A stretch of DNA of 30,908 bases from DUOH01 sp036562625 (GTDB lineage: Bacteria; Bacillota; UBA4882; UBA10575): assembly GCA_036562625.1 (NCBI GenBank), contig DATCJV010000100.1, forward strand, positions 1 through 30,908, given 5' to 3'. Shown here piece by piece: positions 29,580 through 30,908 of this stretch. The position numbers and the translations under genes were made by a program. Each line of letters opens with the position of its first letter. Position 1 is the first letter of the stretch. Under the pieces are notes generated by a model. That model did not search any database and was not told where the DNA came from. It saw only the letters and a program-made list of their open reading frames with translations.

Positions 29580-30908
29580 ATGGAACCATATCTGTTGATC
29601 GATTTCGGTAGCACCTATACGAAAGTGACAGCTGTAGACTTGGCCTATCCCCGGATTTTGGGCACGGCCAAAGCCCTCACTACTATTGAGGAGGGACTTT
29701 TAACCGGATATCGGAAGGCCTTAACTGATTTAGTACAGAAAACCGGTGAGCTTGAGTATGTCAAGAGATTGGCCTGCAGCAGCGCGGCCGGGGGTTTGAA
29801 GATGGTAGCGATTGGACTGGTTCCGGAACTGACGGTGGAGGCGGCGAAGCGAGCTGCTTTAGGCGCTGGGGCCAGAGTTGTCGGAACCTTTAGTTTCAAC
29901 TTGACCGCGGAAGAGATTACCCGAATCAGCAAGTTAAAACCGGATTTGATTCTTTTGGCGGGCGGTACGGATGGTGGAAACAAGGAATGTCTCCTCCATA
30001 ATGGTCGGGTCTTGGCGGAAAGCAGTATTGATGCGCCGATTATTATCGCCGGCAATAAAACAGTCGCTCCTGGGGTGGAAGCGGCCCTAACCGCCGCAGG
30101 CAAAGAGTGTTACCTGGCGCCCAATGTCCTGCCGGAGATCGGCAGGCTTCAGATTGAACCGGTGCAAAAGATTATTCGCGAGCTTTTCTTGAGCCGGATT
30201 ATCCGGGCTAAGGGTCTGGAAGAAGTAAATGCAGTAATTGACGGGATCACCATGCCCACCCCCTCTGCAGCTTTAGCCGCCGCATGCCGTCTGGCGGCCG
30301 GTAGCGGGGAGAGAGCCGGCTGGGGAGAGCTGCTCTTGGTTGACGTGGGCGGCGCAACCACTGATGTGCATAGTGTGGCGGATGGTTTTCCGTCCCAGCC
30401 CCAGGTGATGCTACGCGGTCTGCCCGAGCCCCGAGTAAAACGGACGGTGGAAGGGGATTTGGGGATGCGCTATAGCGCCCCGGCTTTGGTGGAGTGCTTC
30501 TCTGCGCGGGTAATCGCAGAGGCCTGTGGTTTATCTGAAGAAGAGGTAATGGATGGAGTCCGTGAGCGCGCGGAGAAAGTCAATTACTTGCCCACTGATG
30601 AGAAGGCATCGCGTTTGGAAGAGACTTTGGGTTATTATGCGGTCAAGGGCGCTGTGGAGAGACATGTCGGTAGGGTGGAAAAGTTTTATACCCCGTATGG
30701 CCTCTCTTATCTTCAGGACGGCAAAGATTTGACCAACCTAAAGACAGTGATCGGCACCGGCGGGATCCTGGTAAACTCGGCCAAAAGCGGTAAACTCTTG
30801 AGCGGTTCCATATTTGATCCGGCCCGGCCGGAGATCTTAAAACCAATCTCTCCCAAGTTATTCCTTGATCAACACTACTTATTTCCCACCTTAGGTTTGA
30901 TTGCTGAG
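29580..30908 (+). CDS. glmL: GlmL/MutL family accessory protein (partial, runs off the right edge)
   Basis: GlmL is an actin-fold ATPase-like protein associated with adenosylcobalamin-dependent mutases such as glutamate mutase, probably acting as a reactivation factor. The visible 443 codons begin MEPYLLIDFGSTYTKVTAVD, the first phosphate motif. They continue with LAGGTDGGNKE, APNVLPEIGRL, the second nucleotide motif LLLVDVGGATTDVHSV and GTGGILVNS. Known members are about 460 residues, so only a short C-terminal piece is missing. AAGGAGG precedes ATG 29580, 24 bases after the amidase stop. Genes for glutamate mutase (glmS/glmE) or another B12 mutase would be expected beyond 30908. Because it has no stop in the window, it is easily missed. 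Confidence 0.9.
   Translation, partial: MEPYLLIDFGSTYTKVTAVDLAYPRILGTAKALTTIEEGLLTGYRKALTDLVQKTGELEYVKRLACSSAAGGLKMVAIGLVPELTVEAAKRAALGAGARVVGTFSFNLTAEEITRISKLKPDLILLAGGTDGGNKECLLHNGRVLAESSIDAPIIIAGNKTVAPGVEAALTAAGKECYLAPNVLPEIGRLQIEPVQKIIRELFLSRIIRAKGLEEVNAVIDGITMPTPSAALAAACRLAAGSGERAGWGELLLVDVGGATTDVHSVADGFPSQPQVMLRGLPEPRVKRTVEGDLGMRYSAPALVECFSARVIAEACGLSEEEVMDGVRERAEKVNYLPTDEKASRLEETLGYYAVKGAVERHVGRVEKFYTPYGLSYLQDGKDLTNLKTVIGTGGILVNSAKSGKLLSGSIFDPARPEILKPISPKLFLDQHYLFPTLGLIAE

Noticed and set aside
1..30908. CRISPR arrays, rRNA, tRNA, insertion sequences
   Set aside because: No regularly spaced repeats, cloverleaf-like runs, rRNA signatures or transposase genes were noticed in either strand.

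Overview
The window looks like an anaerobic member of the Bacillota (Firmicutes), probably from a lineage with two membranes. Firmicute signs are the acpS-nnr-alr order, strong AGGAGG ribosome sites with frequent GTG and TTG starts, an agr-type cyclic-peptide locus, PcrA, YitT, and SLH/CsaB surface chemistry. Two-membrane signs are a small secreted protein that looks like an outer-membrane beta-barrel (11789-12364) and an SLH-coiled-coil-transmembrane protein (19903-20484) resembling a short Omp-alpha tether. The genus cannot be named from the sequence alone. OadB, a phenylacetate-CoA ligase and a GlmL-type chaperone suggest anaerobic amino-acid or organic-acid fermentation.

Layout. (1) 154-3331: acpS, nnr (NAD(P)HX repair) and alr, closed by a hairpin terminator. 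(2) 3332-6060: an agr-like signalling locus made of agrB, an unlisted 38-codon agrD (4507-4623), and a 7-TM AgrC-like receptor whose cytoplasmic half resembles Spo0B but has Arg where the phospho-accepting His should be. No response regulator follows. (3) 6170-8213: a hypothetical gene, then oadB and a 36-codon OadG-like peptide, between clear promoters and terminators. (4) 8234-9532 (minus strand): a Wzz-like two-TM coiled-coil protein. (5) 9756-11479: phenylacetate-CoA ligase plus a tandem ACT protein. (6) 11789-13349: the beta-barrel candidate and a MobA-like nucleotidyltransferase. (7) 13390-14077: a perfect sigma-A promoter, a class-II cyclic-di-GMP riboswitch with terminator, and a frameshifted secreted-protein gene. 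(8) 14159-19637: a tightly overlapping surface-polysaccharide operon (lipoprotein, DUF4330-like, O-antigen ligase-like, csaB, wecG/tagA, yitT). (9) 19903-20484: the SLH tether. (10) 20580-25555: hisG-D-B-A-F-IE, lacking hisH, hisZ and hisC. (11) 25577-30908: pcrA, an AMIN-domain amidase, and glmL running off the right edge.

How the parts fit. The CsaB-pyruvylated polymer is the expected ligand of the SLH tether encoded two genes later, and the Wzy/WecG enzymes probably build that polymer. The c-di-GMP switch sits just upstream of this surface operon and may link it to the sessile/motile decision. The agr-like locus offers a separate density-sensing input whose output protein is unknown.
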